DNA of 64,000 nt from Castor canadensis (taxonomy: Eukaryota > Chordata > Mammalia > Rodentia > Castoridae): positions 106,284,332 through 106,348,331 of the forward strand of contig NC_133398.1 in the NCBI RefSeq assembly GCF_047511655.1, written 5' to 3'. Under the pieces are notes generated by a model. That model saw only the letters and a list, made by a program, of their open reading frames with translations. It searched no databases and was not told the DNA's origin. A program made the translations under genes and the position numbers. Of the stretch, positions 47,982 through 60,900 are shown in pieces (within the stretch, counting starts at the first letter, position 1; each line of letters opens with the position of its first letter).

Positions 47982-49700
47982 CCCCTGGAGTTCTGCAATG
48001 GCAGGTTTCCATGGGTGATGGTGAAGCAGCCTGAGCCTCAGGTCTAGGTAGTACCATCTTCTGAGAGGGTAGAACACCTGTGTTTCCAATTGGTGGCCTG
48101 CTTGTCACCTACTGCCACTTGACTCCTTTTCAAATAAAGAGAATAAGTTGCTTCCTGCCTAGAGATACTATGTGGATTAATGACCAAGCCTTCCAGAGAA
48201 CTTCTCAAAGTCTCTCCCCATGGTGTGGAAGCGATCATGTCCCAGTGGTCTCCCACTCTATGGAGTCACGTCCTTAAATTCTGTGTATAGACTCTCAGGA
48301 CACCTGCCTTCTCCCAGGACTCAGAATAGTAACTTTAAATGAGTCCCTACACCAAACTCACTCAGCCTCCTTTGTCATGGGCCCTGGAGATTGACAGGTG
48401 ATGGGGATAGGGCCTCCTGCCCACAGGCCAGCATTCCCTGGTGCACTCCGTCTACTAGCCTGCCTTCCCTGTTTGCTGGCCACAGTGCCTGGCTCCCAGA
48501 TGCTGGCTCCCAGAGCATTTCCCTAAGGAGAACTTAGGGAAAACTTAAGGAAGGCTTTCCCAAAATATGATAAAGTGAGAAGAAATGAGGCACCCTTCCC
48601 CACTCAATGAGTCTTTTCTTTAGAAAAAAGATAAACAGAAATAGAACTCTAAGCAAAAGCTAGTACACATAATCATTGTGTTTAAAATACCCAAGTAAGC
48701 GAGTTGCAATCAAACATCAAGATACAAGGAGGAAGGTTAAATATGATTCGTCTGAAAGAGACCATTCAGCTCGATTTCACACTTGACACTGGGGAAACCA
48801 GACACGGGTAGGCGTTCATGTTCTGGAAGGTCTTCCTCAAGAAACTGGTTATCACCAACTACCTGGCAGTGGTCCTGTGTTCCAAGACAAGATTTCACAC
48901 AAAGCAATCAAACAGTAACTCCATATAGAAAGAACCGTTCTAAAGATGCGATCACTTTAAGGAACTCTGCCAGCAACTTCTCACTTTGGCATCTGACCAA
49001 TCCCTGCTGAGACCCTCTTTGGACAACAGCATCCCTCATACCCACTAGTCACTAAATTAGAATGTGGTCCCCCTTATCCTAGAAAATAAGAAATCTAACT
49101 TTATCAACTTCAAGTGTGTTTCTGATGGACATTTGCTGGTAGGTATTGACACCAATAATAAATGTTAGATACGAATAGATGGAAAATACAAAATTTAATG
49201 GAAGTAAAATTATAAGCACATTTCACCATCCCAGTCCTTTCAGTTTTCTTCATGTGATTCTGCTAAGTACCTTTCTGATTTTCTGTTTAATTAGGAAACG
49301 TCTCAAACCCAAACAACAGAGACTGACATATCAGACACTTGCATACCTACCATCAAGATTTGATACACATGAGCATTTTGTCAGCATTGCTCCAGACCTT
49401 AGGAAAAACAAAAGGAAATAAAATATTAGAGATAAAAGTTAAAATCCCCTCATCACTTGCCAGTCTTCCCTCTCTCTGTAGAGGCGACCTGTGGGGTGAA
49501 TTATGTCCATTTGTGTTTATGAACAGTCACCACAATGTGCACATCTAAAATAAGCTAGGTGATTTTCTTTGGGTGCTTTAAAATTATGTTTCATGCATTA
49601 TTTTACCATACAATATATTCCTTGAATTATGTTTTTGCTATTGATCTTTGTTAGCATATGTCAATCTAGTTCAGTGATTTTGTGAATTATGTGAATTAAC
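47982..49700. other. Unassigned sequence, possibly containing old L1
   Basis: No gene recognised. The part at about 49180-49550 loosely resembles an old L1 3' UTR, but I am not confident. The part at 48540-49080 is repeat-free as far as I can see. Confidence 0.4.
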
Positions 49701-49705
49701 CATAT

Positions 49706-49885
49706 AAAGTCATGTACCACATGACAGTGTTTCCGAACCATATATGGGATGGTGGTGTCGTAAGTTTCTATGACCTAGTGACGCCTTAGCCTCTTAGTCT
49801 GTGCATGAGTGATCTGTGATGTTCACACAATGCTAAATCATCTAAGGATCCATTTCTCAGAACATGTCATTCCCCATCGTTGAGC
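49706..49885. mobile_element. Ancient mammalian repeat, same family as 56400-56955
   Basis: 'agtcatgtaccacatgacag', 'atctgtgatgttcacacaat' and 'ggatccatttctcagaacat' match a widespread old mammalian repeat with conserved 'tttctcagaac' and terminal 'catgtca' sequences. Shared blocks with 56820-56920 support the pairing. The middle of the element is missing. I do not assign a family name. Confidence 0.5.
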
Positions 49886-50545
49886 AATACATGGCTGTAT
49901 TTTTCCATTCCTGTGCTAAGAGCTAGTTTGTTGTTTCCAAACTTTTCACTATTCCTAGCAATGAACAATCCTCTTCCCCATGCTGCCCAGTGCTCACCAG
50001 GAAGTGGGATTTCTAGTCACAAGTTATGTGTGTCTTTGCTTGCATCCTATCGACCAACTGCTTCCTCTAGGGAATTAGAGGAAGACCATCCCCCTGTTGT
50101 TTTGGCAGCTGACTTCAATGAAGTCATGGTCACCCCATACCAGCTCACTTGCCTCTGGGTTGTGATTCAGACAGGAGACACCTGATTTCCTGCCCTGAGG
50201 TGTGGCACAGCTGGCAGTTCCCCAGGGGGAGATCTGCATGTTTTGGCACATTCCTGGAGACACACTTCTTGCTTCTGCCAGCATACCCTTATCTGCAAGA
50301 AATCTTTCTGCTTAAAATACTTGGATTGATTTCTGGTTCTTACTCTGAACTCTGACCTCCACACAGTTCTATCAACAATGTTGAAGTGTTTTTATTTTTC
50401 ATTGGTCCTGGTGGACTGCTTTTGCCAATCTGATAGGTGGGAAAGTGGTATTTAAGGACTGTTTTGATTTGCCTCCTGCTGAATGTCTTGCCATTTTTAT
50501 AGACCATTTGGGTTTTTTCCTCTTTACTCTATCAATATTCTTAGC
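49886..50545 (-). mobile_element. Old L1 ORF2 fragment, antisense
   Basis: 'ttttgccaatctgataggtg', 'ggaaagtggtatttaagga' and 'tttgatttgcctcctgctga' correspond to the complement of L1 ORF2 C-terminal sequence. 'agcaatgaacaatcctcttc' lies upstream. Strongly diverged. Confidence 0.55.
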
Positions 50546-50569
50546 TTAGTGTATTACACATTAATTAAC

Positions 50570-50900
50570 CCTACATAGTGCAATACCCAACCCCAAGTCT
50601 TAGTGGCTGAACGTCAAACAGGCCAATTTTTGCTCTTTGTTTATCTGATGAGAATCAGTGCCCAGGGGCATCTCTATCTGGGCTTTTTTCATTGGTTAAC
50701 TCAATCATCTTAGTGGGTTTGCCTTCAGCCATGGGGACAGAAGGCAGACAAAATATGGAAACATTTCAGGATTTAGGACTTCTTCAGAGGAAGAAGGGGC
50801 CGCCCACACATTCCATGGGCCAGCAGTTAGTCATGTGACCAACCCAACTTCAAGAGTCAGGAGTGGAAAGGTACATATGAATCCAGGTAAGCACTAGTAA
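50570..50900 (-). mobile_element. LTR fragment (MaLR/MLT-like), antisense
   Basis: 'caagtcttagtggctgaacg' matches the usual antisense start of such elements, followed by 'tgagaatcagtgcccagggg' and 'ggccagcagttagtcatgtg'. Family uncertain. Confidence 0.45.
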
Positions 50901-51324
50901 TCTCCATGAAAGCTGCTCTGCTGGTCACAAAATATCAGGCTTTCCACATCTGCCCACTCAATCTCAGACCCTGTAAGGAGATCATATGAAATTGTCTGGG
51001 GGATATGTAGCCCACTCAGTCAGGACCTTTTAGGGAAATCTCTCTATAAACTGAAATGTTAATTCATCCACCCCTCTTCCTCATAGCTCCCATGGATAAC
51101 AACAGAACAGAGTTGTATACCTACACTATAGTTCTTGTTCAGAAAAGGGAAGAATAGAAGACACACTGTAGTTATTGGTTGGAAATTGTGATGGGTTCCC
51201 ACTGGATACACTGGGTTCCATTGTTTTAGATGACACTTGGAGCCAACATCTAGGAAGCTTCCCCTTGTCTATTTTATTGGCCATTTATGAAACATGGGTG
51301 GGAGAGGAATGTGTATAAGCCTGT

Positions 51325-51830
51325 ACCTTGTTCTTGGGGCTGTGTAACAAATATTTCCTAAAGTTAGTGGCTTAAAAATAAAAAATCATTTCTTTAACTC
51401 ACAAATCTGCATTTTTGTCAAGACTTGATGATGTCAACTAGAACTGGAGGATTCACTTTTAAAAGAGCTCACTCATATTGCTGGCAAGTTAACACTGGCA
51501 ACAGCCAGGAGTTCATTCACAGCTAAGGGCCAAAAGGCTTATTTCCTCCTATGTGGGCCTCTCCAGGGCTATAGGGCTGCCCCACAGCATGGTGACTATG
51601 TTCTAAGAACCAACGTCCCATAATAGTAGGTAGAAGATTCATTGCCCTTTGTGAACCAGCCATGGGAACAACACAAGGCCAGTCCCACTAAGGTCACACA
51701 GCATGCTCAGAATCAAGGAGAGAGAACAAAGACCTCCACCCAATCTTTCACTGAGAAATGTGTATGTCACACTGTAAAAAGCATGTAGGATGAGAGATGG
51801 TGTTCTGGGCATTTTGGAAGATCCAGTCAT
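51325..51830 (-). mobile_element. LTR fragment (MLT1-like), antisense
   Basis: 'gctgtgtaacaaatatttcc', 'aaagttagtggcttaaaaat' and 'gcccttatttcc'-like sequence near 51540 ('aaggcttatttcctcctatg') follow the order of antisense MLT-type repeats. Confidence 0.5.
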
Positions 51831-53045
51831 TCACATAGGCCTACGTGTGGTCTGTATATCTCAGTCAGTGTTTTTGCTATTACAGTTTCTCCTCTTACTG
51901 GTCCTCTGGAACATGATTTCATCAGAAGCCTGATAGATTTACCTTTGAGCCCAAATATCAGTAACTACATCCACAGTGTGTGTGAGATGGAGGTTTCCCT
52001 GAATATCCACTCAAGCCTTCTTGATTACTCCCTTGTTCCCCTTCTCAACTCTCTGGAGGCTCCCAGGCCTGCGTGGAAAGGACATACTGCACTGCCATCT
52101 TTCTCTTCATTCATTCAAGAACTTTTATTAGACTTTTGGTGGACAAATTCTTTTCAAATCCCATCTCTTATTGCTTGTGATCTAGAAGCAGCTGGCTTTT
52201 CCAGTACTGCAGTGACAATTTTGTAGACTTTCCCATTTCCTTTTTTTTCTCCTTATAAATGGCCCAATTTTCTCTTGGTCTTATCTCATTTTTGGAACAC
52301 CGTCTCAAATGTTGTACATTTTGAATCTTTCTAACTCACCCCTCTTCCTCAATTTGTCAGTTCCGTTAGGCATTGCTTCCCACCTGTCATGGGCAATAGT
52401 TTTACTAAGTATTTACCATCTCATAACAAAGATTGCCATGTTGCCAGGCTTAAGATCTAGTTTCTTTGCCACCTGCTACAAGAACCTGTCTGCTTCCTGC
52501 ACTGCCATCCACAAGGCAGTCCTAAATAACCCACAGGTGGCATGTAGTTGTCATTGAGAAATGCACAGAGGATAAAATAGCACCCAATACCATTAGATTT
52601 ATCTTTAGCAAAATGAACAAAAAAAAATCACTTGCTTCAAAAAAAGTGGAAGGAAATGGATAAAAATGTTAACAGATTTTCTTTGTGTTTTCTGTCTCAC
52701 TTTTCAGTATTATTGAAATTTTCTGTAAGGATCTTTAAAGTGAAAGAATCTCATTTGAAAACTTTGAAAGAAATTAAAAGAAAGACATGGATGGGGTCTT
52801 CAGTTCTCCCTGGGAAATTCTTGGAGAGTAAGGATTGCTTTGCTATAATAGAGTTCTATATCATTGTGACCCTAATTTAAAACTGAATACTCTCATTCCC
52901 ATATGTTGGATATTTTCACTGTAACTAACCCAAGAGAATAGATTACAGTAATGGCTAATTAAATTTTTGACTAAACCAATTGAAAGCTCATTAACTCATA
53001 CTATTGGGATACTATTTATCCCAGATCTTCTCTACTTTCTTTTTA
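51831..53045. other. Unassigned sequence, no gene recognised
   Basis: Frames of 80-93 codons occur but have no domain content. No clear repeat, although old LINE sequence may be present. Confidence 0.45.
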
Positions 53046-53049
53046 ACGA

Positions 53050-53925
53050 TATATTTTGAAAGAGAAAACTTACAGAAAAGTTGCCCGAACAGTATAAAAA
53101 ATTCCCACACCTCCTAAAGTGGCTTAAACTTTACTACATTTTATCCATCACACCTCTCCTCTATCCATCTATAATTATAAACCACTAGTCTTTTTTTGGA
53201 ACTATTTGTGGGCAAGCTGCAGGGACTCCTAAATTTAAAGTGTGTTTCTCTCAAAGACACATAAACATGATCCAGTTCTCCTGATGGAGACATCAGCACG
53301 AATGCCACTTTACACCCAACCCACAGACACCATTCGAATTTTTCCAGTTTTACCAACACCATTTCTATTTCCTTTCAGGACCATATGCCCATCTAGGACC
53401 TCAAGGTTAGTGTGGTTGTCATGTCTTTCCAGTCTTCTTCATTCTGGAACAGTTCCTTGACCTTTCCCTGCCTATCTGGTCTTTGATGGTTTTAGAGAGA
53501 CTGGGACATGAAGCATCTGCATGACACACTGACCACACCTTCACGATGGGAATTATACCACGTTCCGTGCACACTTAGTTGCCCCTTCCCACTCTTACAC
53601 AGGATCCACCTTGATCATCATGGAGTCTACCAGATCACTCCCCTGAAAAGTCATTTACTCCTGCATACTGGATTAGCATTTCATGGAAGATTCTCTGAAA
53701 CTGTAACCATCTTTTTCTCATTAGCTTCCATCCAGCAACCACAGCATCCAGCCATGACTCCTGTTGGAATCACCACCCAAGGGTCATTTTCTAATTCCAC
53801 CATTCCTATTACACGTATTAGTCAGCCTCCTATTTTAGAGAAGTTTCCCCTTTCGCCTGCTTATTTGTTGATATGTAGGTGTGGACTCAAGAGTGCCTAT
53901 TTCATTCAGTGAGTTGCAGTCTGTT
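53050..53925. mobile_element. Ancient L1M-type 3' UTR sequence
   Basis: 'agaaaagttgcccgaacagt', 'ctatttgtgggcaagctgca', 'tagtgtggttgtcatgtctt' and 'attctggaacagttccttga' follow the order of a well-known old L1 3' region. Orientation relative to L1 is not certain to me. A 134-codon frame inside is chance. Confidence 0.55.
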
Positions 53926-54600
53926 ACTTTACTTTAAAAAATAAATTATTTTTAAATTCATTTTTGATATATGATACTTACATTACATTGTCCAAGATTT
54001 GGGCAGTAGAAGACTCATCGAGTTAAATGCATTATATTTTAGGCACAACTCCATCATAGAAAAAGCTCTGGAAAAAAAAGCCTTCAGAGTTTTATTCTTG
54101 TTCTCTGAATAAGAAGTATTCTCACATCATAGATGACCAATTCTCTGGAATTTCTTATAGGAAATTTTTGGTTGAAATGGAAGCGAGGGGCCAATAAACT
54201 ATTAAATTTTCCAGCTTATACTTTCAAGATCTTGGTCACCAAAAGTTAATTCTAATAACATAAGGTTTGACGGACTAGAAATCTGCTTTGCTCACTAAAC
54301 ACCACTCCTCCAGGAGGCCAGTTGTCGACCCATAAGCAAGCTGTCAAATGTGGCCTACAGTTCACTGCAGGTCCCAGTGGAGCACAGGACAAACCCAAGG
54401 TGGGTGAGGTGCACAAAGTGTATCATTGTTGGGAGATAAAAAGATTTACCTCCTTCCCACCCCTATGGTCCATTCTAAGTGTAGGACCGGATAGGTCTAT
54501 GGATAGCAGTCTCCTCTTGAAAACAATTCTATTTAAACTTTGTAACAAAACTGACTATGTGCAAATACGCATGCTATCAAAAGAAGATTAATCGAGGCTT
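53926..54600. other. Unassigned sequence, no gene recognised
   Basis: AT-rich at its start. No gene or repeat recognised. Confidence 0.5.
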
Positions 54601-54607
54601 GAGTTTA

Positions 54608-56060
54608 TTCATTCATTCAACAAATTTTTTTTAGTATCATCTATGTTGAACATTGTCCTGAGGACTGGAGAGATCAGTGAGCAAAGCAAAGCAAAGTCTC
54701 TGTCCCTGTAGATATTAAGAAAATGGCCATTAAAAAGAACTGCAATCAAGTTAATACATAGAATGTCAACTGGTGATATGAGAATGGAAAGGAATGGGAT
54801 AAAGGGAAAAAGTCTCCCGTATGTTTTGGGGCCGACAGTGTTGTTGCTATTAGAAAGTATTCAGAGGGGGGTCCTGCTAGTACATACCATGTGAGGGCAG
54901 AATGGAAGAATATGAGAGAATCTTAGGGAAGACCATTCAAGGGAGCCAGGCATGGTGGTGTACATCCATAACACGAGCACTTGGGAGGATGAGGCAGAAA
55001 GATAGAGAGTTTGAGGCCATCTTGAGCTACATAAGGAGTTCCAGGTCAGCCTTGGCTATAGGGAAAGACTCAATCTCAAAAAACAAAATGAAAAAGACTG
55101 TACAATAGAGCAGGATCACCAAGGGCAAAGGTCTGAAAAAGGTTCATGTGTCCAGGGAGCAGAGAAGGGCCAATGACCTGGATGGGTTGAGCCAGGAGGA
55201 AAGTAACTTGGCATGAGATGAAAGAGGTAACAGAAGAAGACAAGTCTGGGAGGTCTTGGAGATACTTTATGGACTTCAGCTTTTACTCAGAGCATCATAA
55301 GAAACTCTCCAGGAGAAGAATAATATAGTATGTCTTGGGCTTTAAAAGATTCTTCAGAAGCCATATTGAGAGGGAACCATAGGAGGCAAGGGCAGAAACT
55401 GGGACCCCATTGGAGTCTCCACACCTCTTAGTGAGAGGCACTGCTGCCTTGGGCGAGGGTGTTCATGGTGGAGGTGGTGATAGGTGCTCAGATTCCATGT
55501 GTATCTTCAAGATGACCTCAAAGGCTTTGCTAATACATTGACGATGGGATACGAGAGAGGTAAGTGTTTGTCTCAGTTTCTTAAAGGCTGGAGTGGCTAC
55601 TTCCTGGGATGGGGTTGTTGCAGTATACTTAGGTTAGCAGATGGTCTCTGTCTGGACAGACTGAGTTTGAGATGCCGATCAGGCTTCCCAGTGGAGATGC
55701 TAGTAGGATGTTTAGGCTCTGGGCTAGAGACAGAGGTTTTAGAATCCTCAACATGTACATGGTGTTAAAAGCCATGAGGCTACATGGGAGACAACTAAAG
55801 AGTGAAGGTGGATAGAAGAAAAAAAGGAAGGGTCTAAGGCCAGCCTTTAGAGCATGCCAGCATTCCAGGGTCATAAGAGCATGCAGGAGCAGTCTGGGAG
55901 AGAGAAGAGCTGTGTTTGGGAAAATGGGAAGAGGGCGTCTCATCTTAGGAGCAATTGATTCCATCAAACAATGTGACAGGTCAAGTCCAATAGCAGCCAA
56001 GCCAAGAATTGGATACAGGATTTAGCAAAATGAAGAGATCATGGTGACCTTGACAATGGT
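54608..56060 (-). mobile_element. Long ancient LINE (L2-like), antisense, split by a B1
   Basis: 'tcattcattcaacaaatttt' is the complement of the L2 3' end, followed by 'gtctctgtccctgtagatat'. Downstream blocks 'aagggccaatgacctggatg', 'gagtttgagatgccgatcag', 'gtggagatgctagtaggatg', 'aagccatgaggctacatggg' and 'atgtgacaggtcaagtccaa' follow in order over 1.4 kb the sequence of an old mammalian repeat I recognise but cannot name with certainty. A B1 at 54944-55099 inserted into it. Confidence 0.5.
54944..55099 (+). repeat. B1 SINE (7SL-derived), monomer
   Basis: 'agccaggcatggtggtgtac' (A box) through 'cacttgggaggatgaggcag', 'gtttgaggccatcttgagct' and 'ggagttccaggtcagccttg' to 'gactcaatctcaaaaaaca'. 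It retains the classical rodent B1 order and an A-rich end. Unlike most SINEs here it has no ID-like tail. Confidence 0.9.
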
Positions 56061-56398
56061 GATGCAGACAAAGCCCAGATGGAATTGGAGAGAAAGAGAG
56101 AGAGAGAGAACAGAGATAACAAATACAACAAAACAGAGGAAACACATCCCAACTTTCCTTTGACATGCTATAAAGAAAGTGAATTCCCTTCCCAACCAGC
56201 TCTAGGAGGACTGAACCACTTCCCCAATTCTCTGGAAGCTACCAGATTCTCATTGGCTAAAAGGGAGAAAAATCCTGAATCTGTGAGTTGGTTGATGTCA
56301 CTGAAGCTCAGCACCTATGTATGGTATGGAAGCAGCCTGCCAAGAGAGCTTGAATTAAAAACAGGATTCTAAATACATTCAGTTGCCACATTAACACA
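56061..56398. other. Unassigned sequence with short (GA)n
   Basis: A GA run at about 56092-56109. A 97-codon frame spans the region without domain content. Confidence 0.5.
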
Positions 56399-56399
56399 T

Positions 56400-56955
56400 T
56401 TTGGTTGACAATGGACCTCATATACTACACAGTGCCCATAAGATAACCATGGAACTTAAAAATTCCTATTGGTCAGTGAGTCATAGCTGTCGTGACATCC
56501 TGTCAACACACTCATGTTTGTGGTGGTGTAGAAACACATCTACTGCACTGCTGTACATGTACAAGTAGCATGGTGTATAATGCTTGGTAATAATTGACCA
56601 TGCTCTTGTTTTATGTGTCTGCTATGCTATATTTTTATCATTATATTATAGTGCATACTTTTAGTAGACTGTATTCTGCCAGCAGCATCCCCATACATTC
56701 TGTCTATACCTCACTCTTGATTGATCATTTTCTTTTGTGCTTGATTCAGTCTGGAGTTATTTTGTTCTTCGTGGCCTTAGGAGCAATAGGGTAGACCATA
56801 TGGCTTAAGGTGTGTATTAGGCTATACCATCCAGGTTCGTGTAAGTATACTCTGTGATGCTGGCATCATGACAAAATTGTCTAATGACACATTTCTCAGA
56901 ACTATCCTTGATGTTAAGTCATGCATGAGTACAGTTATTAGGAAAAGCCACAGTA
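56400..56955. mobile_element. Ancient mammalian repeat, near full length
   Basis: It starts 'ttggttgacaatggacctca' and ends 'gatgttaagtcatgcatga', with internal 'aggagcaatagggtagacca', 'aggctataccatccaggttc' and 'acatttctcagaactatcct'. It is an old, widespread repeat with the same blocks as 49706-49885. The family name is not certain, so none is given. Confidence 0.55.
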
Positions 56956-57910
56956 ATCCCTGACATGCTCATACTAGCTAATTACATATAAATTCCTTCT
57001 TGATTTGAAAATCAGTGCTTAATAGGCTGTCTTCACTATTGACCCATCATGATTAAGGTGTTCCATTCTGCAATCTGGTGTCATGCACTCTATCACTTGC
57101 CTGTAAGGTGTGCTCTCATTGGATGTGAGCTACCCCTGTCAGTTTGGAAGGGAAACCTAGAAACTAGCTGAAATCGCCACACTTCCAAAGGTATTGTGTC
57201 CTTCTCTTCAGCTAGGGCTGAGCCTGAATGCTGCCGATGTGCTGGGAGCCTTTCACGTTTCTGAAATGACACTAGCTGATGTCACTTGGATCCAAAAGAG
57301 CAACAGGAAGGTTGGGGCTTCAACCTACTTTCCAAAGACTTGTTTAACCCCAATGGGGTGAGGTCATACCAAAGGATATAAAAAGAGAAGCAAGAAAACA
57401 CACCCACTCCCATGCATAGCTGGTATTAGGTCCAGAGTGGTTTTTTTAAAATGTAATTTAGATATGCAAATTAACTTGAATAGAAACATGATCCACAGCC
57501 AACAGACTGCAGCCTCTCTGGAGGGAGCCTAGAAGGCAGCTTTGCCTTCTAGAGCAGAGGCAGAGAGGCTCCGCCCCATTCTCACCCCTACCCCTTGTAT
57601 AGCAGGAGGTTTGGTAAAGCAGGAACCTTCACCAAAATCTTGAAAACAGAGATGGAATTTAAAAATAGAAATTAAGTAGGAATTTGGGGATATTTGACTG
57701 GGTATATGACTGGGATATTTTGGGGGTCCCACCCCCCCTCCAGTGCCCCTCTCACTCCTGAGCCAGCATCAGGGATGACAGTGAGTCTCAAGGGATCATA
57801 CTGTGCTCACCCAGCCTGGGAGCCTGCTCAGAGCACCCTCGGTGATGGCCTCTGTGTTACCTCTGAACCACAAGGCTTATGTTCTTAATCTCAATTGTTG
57901 GCGTGAGGTT
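56956..57910. other. Unassigned sequence, no gene recognised
   Basis: No convincing gene or repeat. A C-rich run ('ccaccccccctcc') occurs near 57735. Confidence 0.5.
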
Positions 57911-57946
57911 TTTTCTTCTTTCTTTCTTTCTTTCTTTCTTTCTTTT
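57911..57946. repeat. (CTTT)n microsatellite
   Basis: About seven 'tttc' units in a T-rich context. Confidence 0.95.
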
Positions 57947-60900
57947 GTTTCTTAAGGAACACCCAGGGATGAGGAGAAAGGACTTAGCACTAGTTGCATT
58001 TTTGTATTATTTACTCATTTGATTTCTACATATCTGTTTCAGTCTTTTTCCCCTGTGAAGCACATCTTGATTCGATCTCAGGTTCACCATAGTTAGAGAT
58101 AATGCCTTGAGGTGTACTCTTGGTGCCAACAGAATCTTACATACAATTACCCAGATGTGGGTGGTAAAGAGTTGACGGATTAATCAAATAACACCCCCAT
58201 CTGTCCAAATTTTCAAGAATTCTCCTAGGTAATTATTTTCATGAAACATGTCCAAGTTATTCTATTTTTCCTCAGCTTCAATTCTCCAGTATTCTTAGTA
58301 GTGTACAAATTATACTCAGCTATCTTCTTACAAAAAAAAATGTTCTCATGTTTAGCAGAAATGGCCACACAATATTACATCAGCAATCTGAGCAGTCTGC
58401 ATATCAACACAAGAAACCACTACCTGCTGTACTCAGTAAAATGCAAAACCCATCTGCTATACCCAGGTGGGGCAAGACAGGAAGGTATCTGAGAGTGTGT
58501 ACCTTACCCTAACCCTGCACCTCACCTTTTTTCTTATCTAATCATAACTCTCACAACTTTGTCTGCTTTGCTTTTAGCATGAAGAGCACCACTTTCTGTA
58601 TCTCTAGGCACCAGCTTCCAAGGGCATATGGGGCCATTTGTTCCCTGACATTCCAGAAATCTATAGATGGTATATGCAATTGGCCCAAGCTCTGTGTTCA
58701 CTTGTTCTTCAGTTGCTAGCTTCACATCATGAGTCATTTCCCAGACCACAGAAGAGGAGCGCATGTCATCCAAGGTTCTAAGAAGGCCATCATTTCCTTC
58801 TTTTCCATCTGGGATAGAGGCCAATTTCCATTCCCCAGTTCCTTTGAGGATCTGTCTTTCCTTAATCCTGTAAACCAACCCCCCCCCCCAGCAACCTCAG
58901 GGCTGGTGGAGGAAGAGATGTGCTTACTGTATGAATCCTGTTTATCTGAACATCCTGGGCAGCATTGCCCCACCCTGGCAGAAACCCTTGTGCAGCTGTC
59001 AGCATCTCTTGTTCCATTATTTCCTTGATCACAGAACCCTCGTCTTCTAGGGGTGTATAAACTTAATATTGGCCAGCCTTCTTTGCAGGTAAGAGTGGTT
59101 ATATGACTTTGTGGACAATGAAATGCATGCATAAGTTTCTGGGCTGTCTGCTAGTACATAGTATTTGTCCTTTGCCCTGTCTCTTTCCTTGAGAGAACAT
59201 GTACCATGGAGGTGCTAAGCGTCTTGTGACTTTCTGCTGACATTCTGGAGCCACACTTTCACCCTGGACATCCTACTTCCTTGACTTAATGATATGTGCA
59301 GAAAAATAGATCTGTAACTTAAGCTCTTGCATCTGAATCTATTAGTAGGATATGAATGGACTCCATACCCAATATAGACCACAGTCAACGTCACCTGGCC
59401 CCTCAGTCACGGAGGTTGAGATCCCTTCAAACACAGGCATGCCTCCTTTCTGCACTGGTTAGACTAGTGCTCACTTTGATCACCTGGGCAGTTTCCTGGC
59501 CCATGACACTCAGCTGGCATCTGGGACCCTGTGTGTGAAGTTGCAGGAATGACCCCTGAGAGGGGTGCAGAGCTGTTTGAAGACACTCAGACTCTCTAAG
59601 GCTCCTATCTGCACTTTCCCACAGTGGCAGATGAGACAGGACCAAGGAGTCACAGATGCAAGTGTTTGTTGGTACTACAGTGTCCATCTTTCCCAATGTC
59701 AGGTATTCCCCTTGTGACCAGTGGCTTCTTAAAGCACCCTCTTTCTAAGAGCTTCTAGGGTGTGAGCCTTAAAATTAAGGTTCACTATTGCTGCCTTATC
59801 TGCCAAATTGGGAAAGACTTGTAAAGCTGCAGTCCAAGTTCTCCTTGCCTCTCTGCTCCCTCAGATGAGCAAACCCAGCTGGACAACCTTGCTACCAGCA
59901 GGTCAAGTGTAGTGTCACTTATCCCTGAATGGCAGATTTCAGACCTTTGTTGGAGCCTGAAGAACTACTGAGAAGATCAGGCACATCCACATTGGAAGCA
60001 GGGGCTCTGATACTCTGTTACTGTACAGCCTGTCTCCCATAGCCCCTGTCAGTTCACCAATCAAAATCCAACCCATGTGGCCTTGCATGGTGTGTGGTGT
60101 CCTCCTCCCCCACACTATAACTATGCATAATTAATGTGCTGCTGTCCAGGTCTCCTGTCCAGTGCCAGGTGTTCTGGGTTTTCTCTACTTCTGAAGCCTA
60201 TGGAATCCCTTTCTCACCAATTAGATGAGGGGGAGGGGCTAAAACAGAGCCCTCCACTCCCCCCAAGAGAAAGCTCTCCCCACCACTGCTGCCTCCACGC
60301 CAGTGGCTCCCTGTCTCTTTTTCCTAGGGAGGGGGTCACCTGATGGCACCTTCTGGGGCTGCCTCCTCTCAAGAGTCTCTCGGAGTGCATCTCACTGTAG
60401 AATGTGTGAACTTGGGAAATACTGCTTTGAATTGTAACAGGAGAAAGCCCCTTATACAAACAAGTCTCTCACCAGAGTGAGAAAAGGAGCTTAAAGAAGA
60501 CAAATGTTGTAACAGGCAGGACAGAAGTGAAATGAGAATGGATGCATGCTATAAGCTACCCTCCTCCCTCATTTTCTTCTCACATGTCAAATCTCCTGTT
60601 TGGGAGGAAAAACAGAATAAAAAGAAGGATGAGAGAAAAGTAAACAGGGAAAATGTATGTCTACAGTCACCCTCGGTCTCCTGTTCATCAGCCATTGATT
60701 TGGTGATTAAGGCTTTTCTGAATTTCCACCATCTTTTTCGTTATTGAAAGGCTTAGTTCCAAACCTGCTTTGGAATTTTCACCAGTGGAGCTGTTATCTG
60801 TTTTGCCAGCAAAGCAGTCAGCTGCGTTTGTATTCATCACTGCTCTCTGAATCTAATTTGGAAGACACAAAAGCACAAGGATGAGCGAAATCCCTAATGA

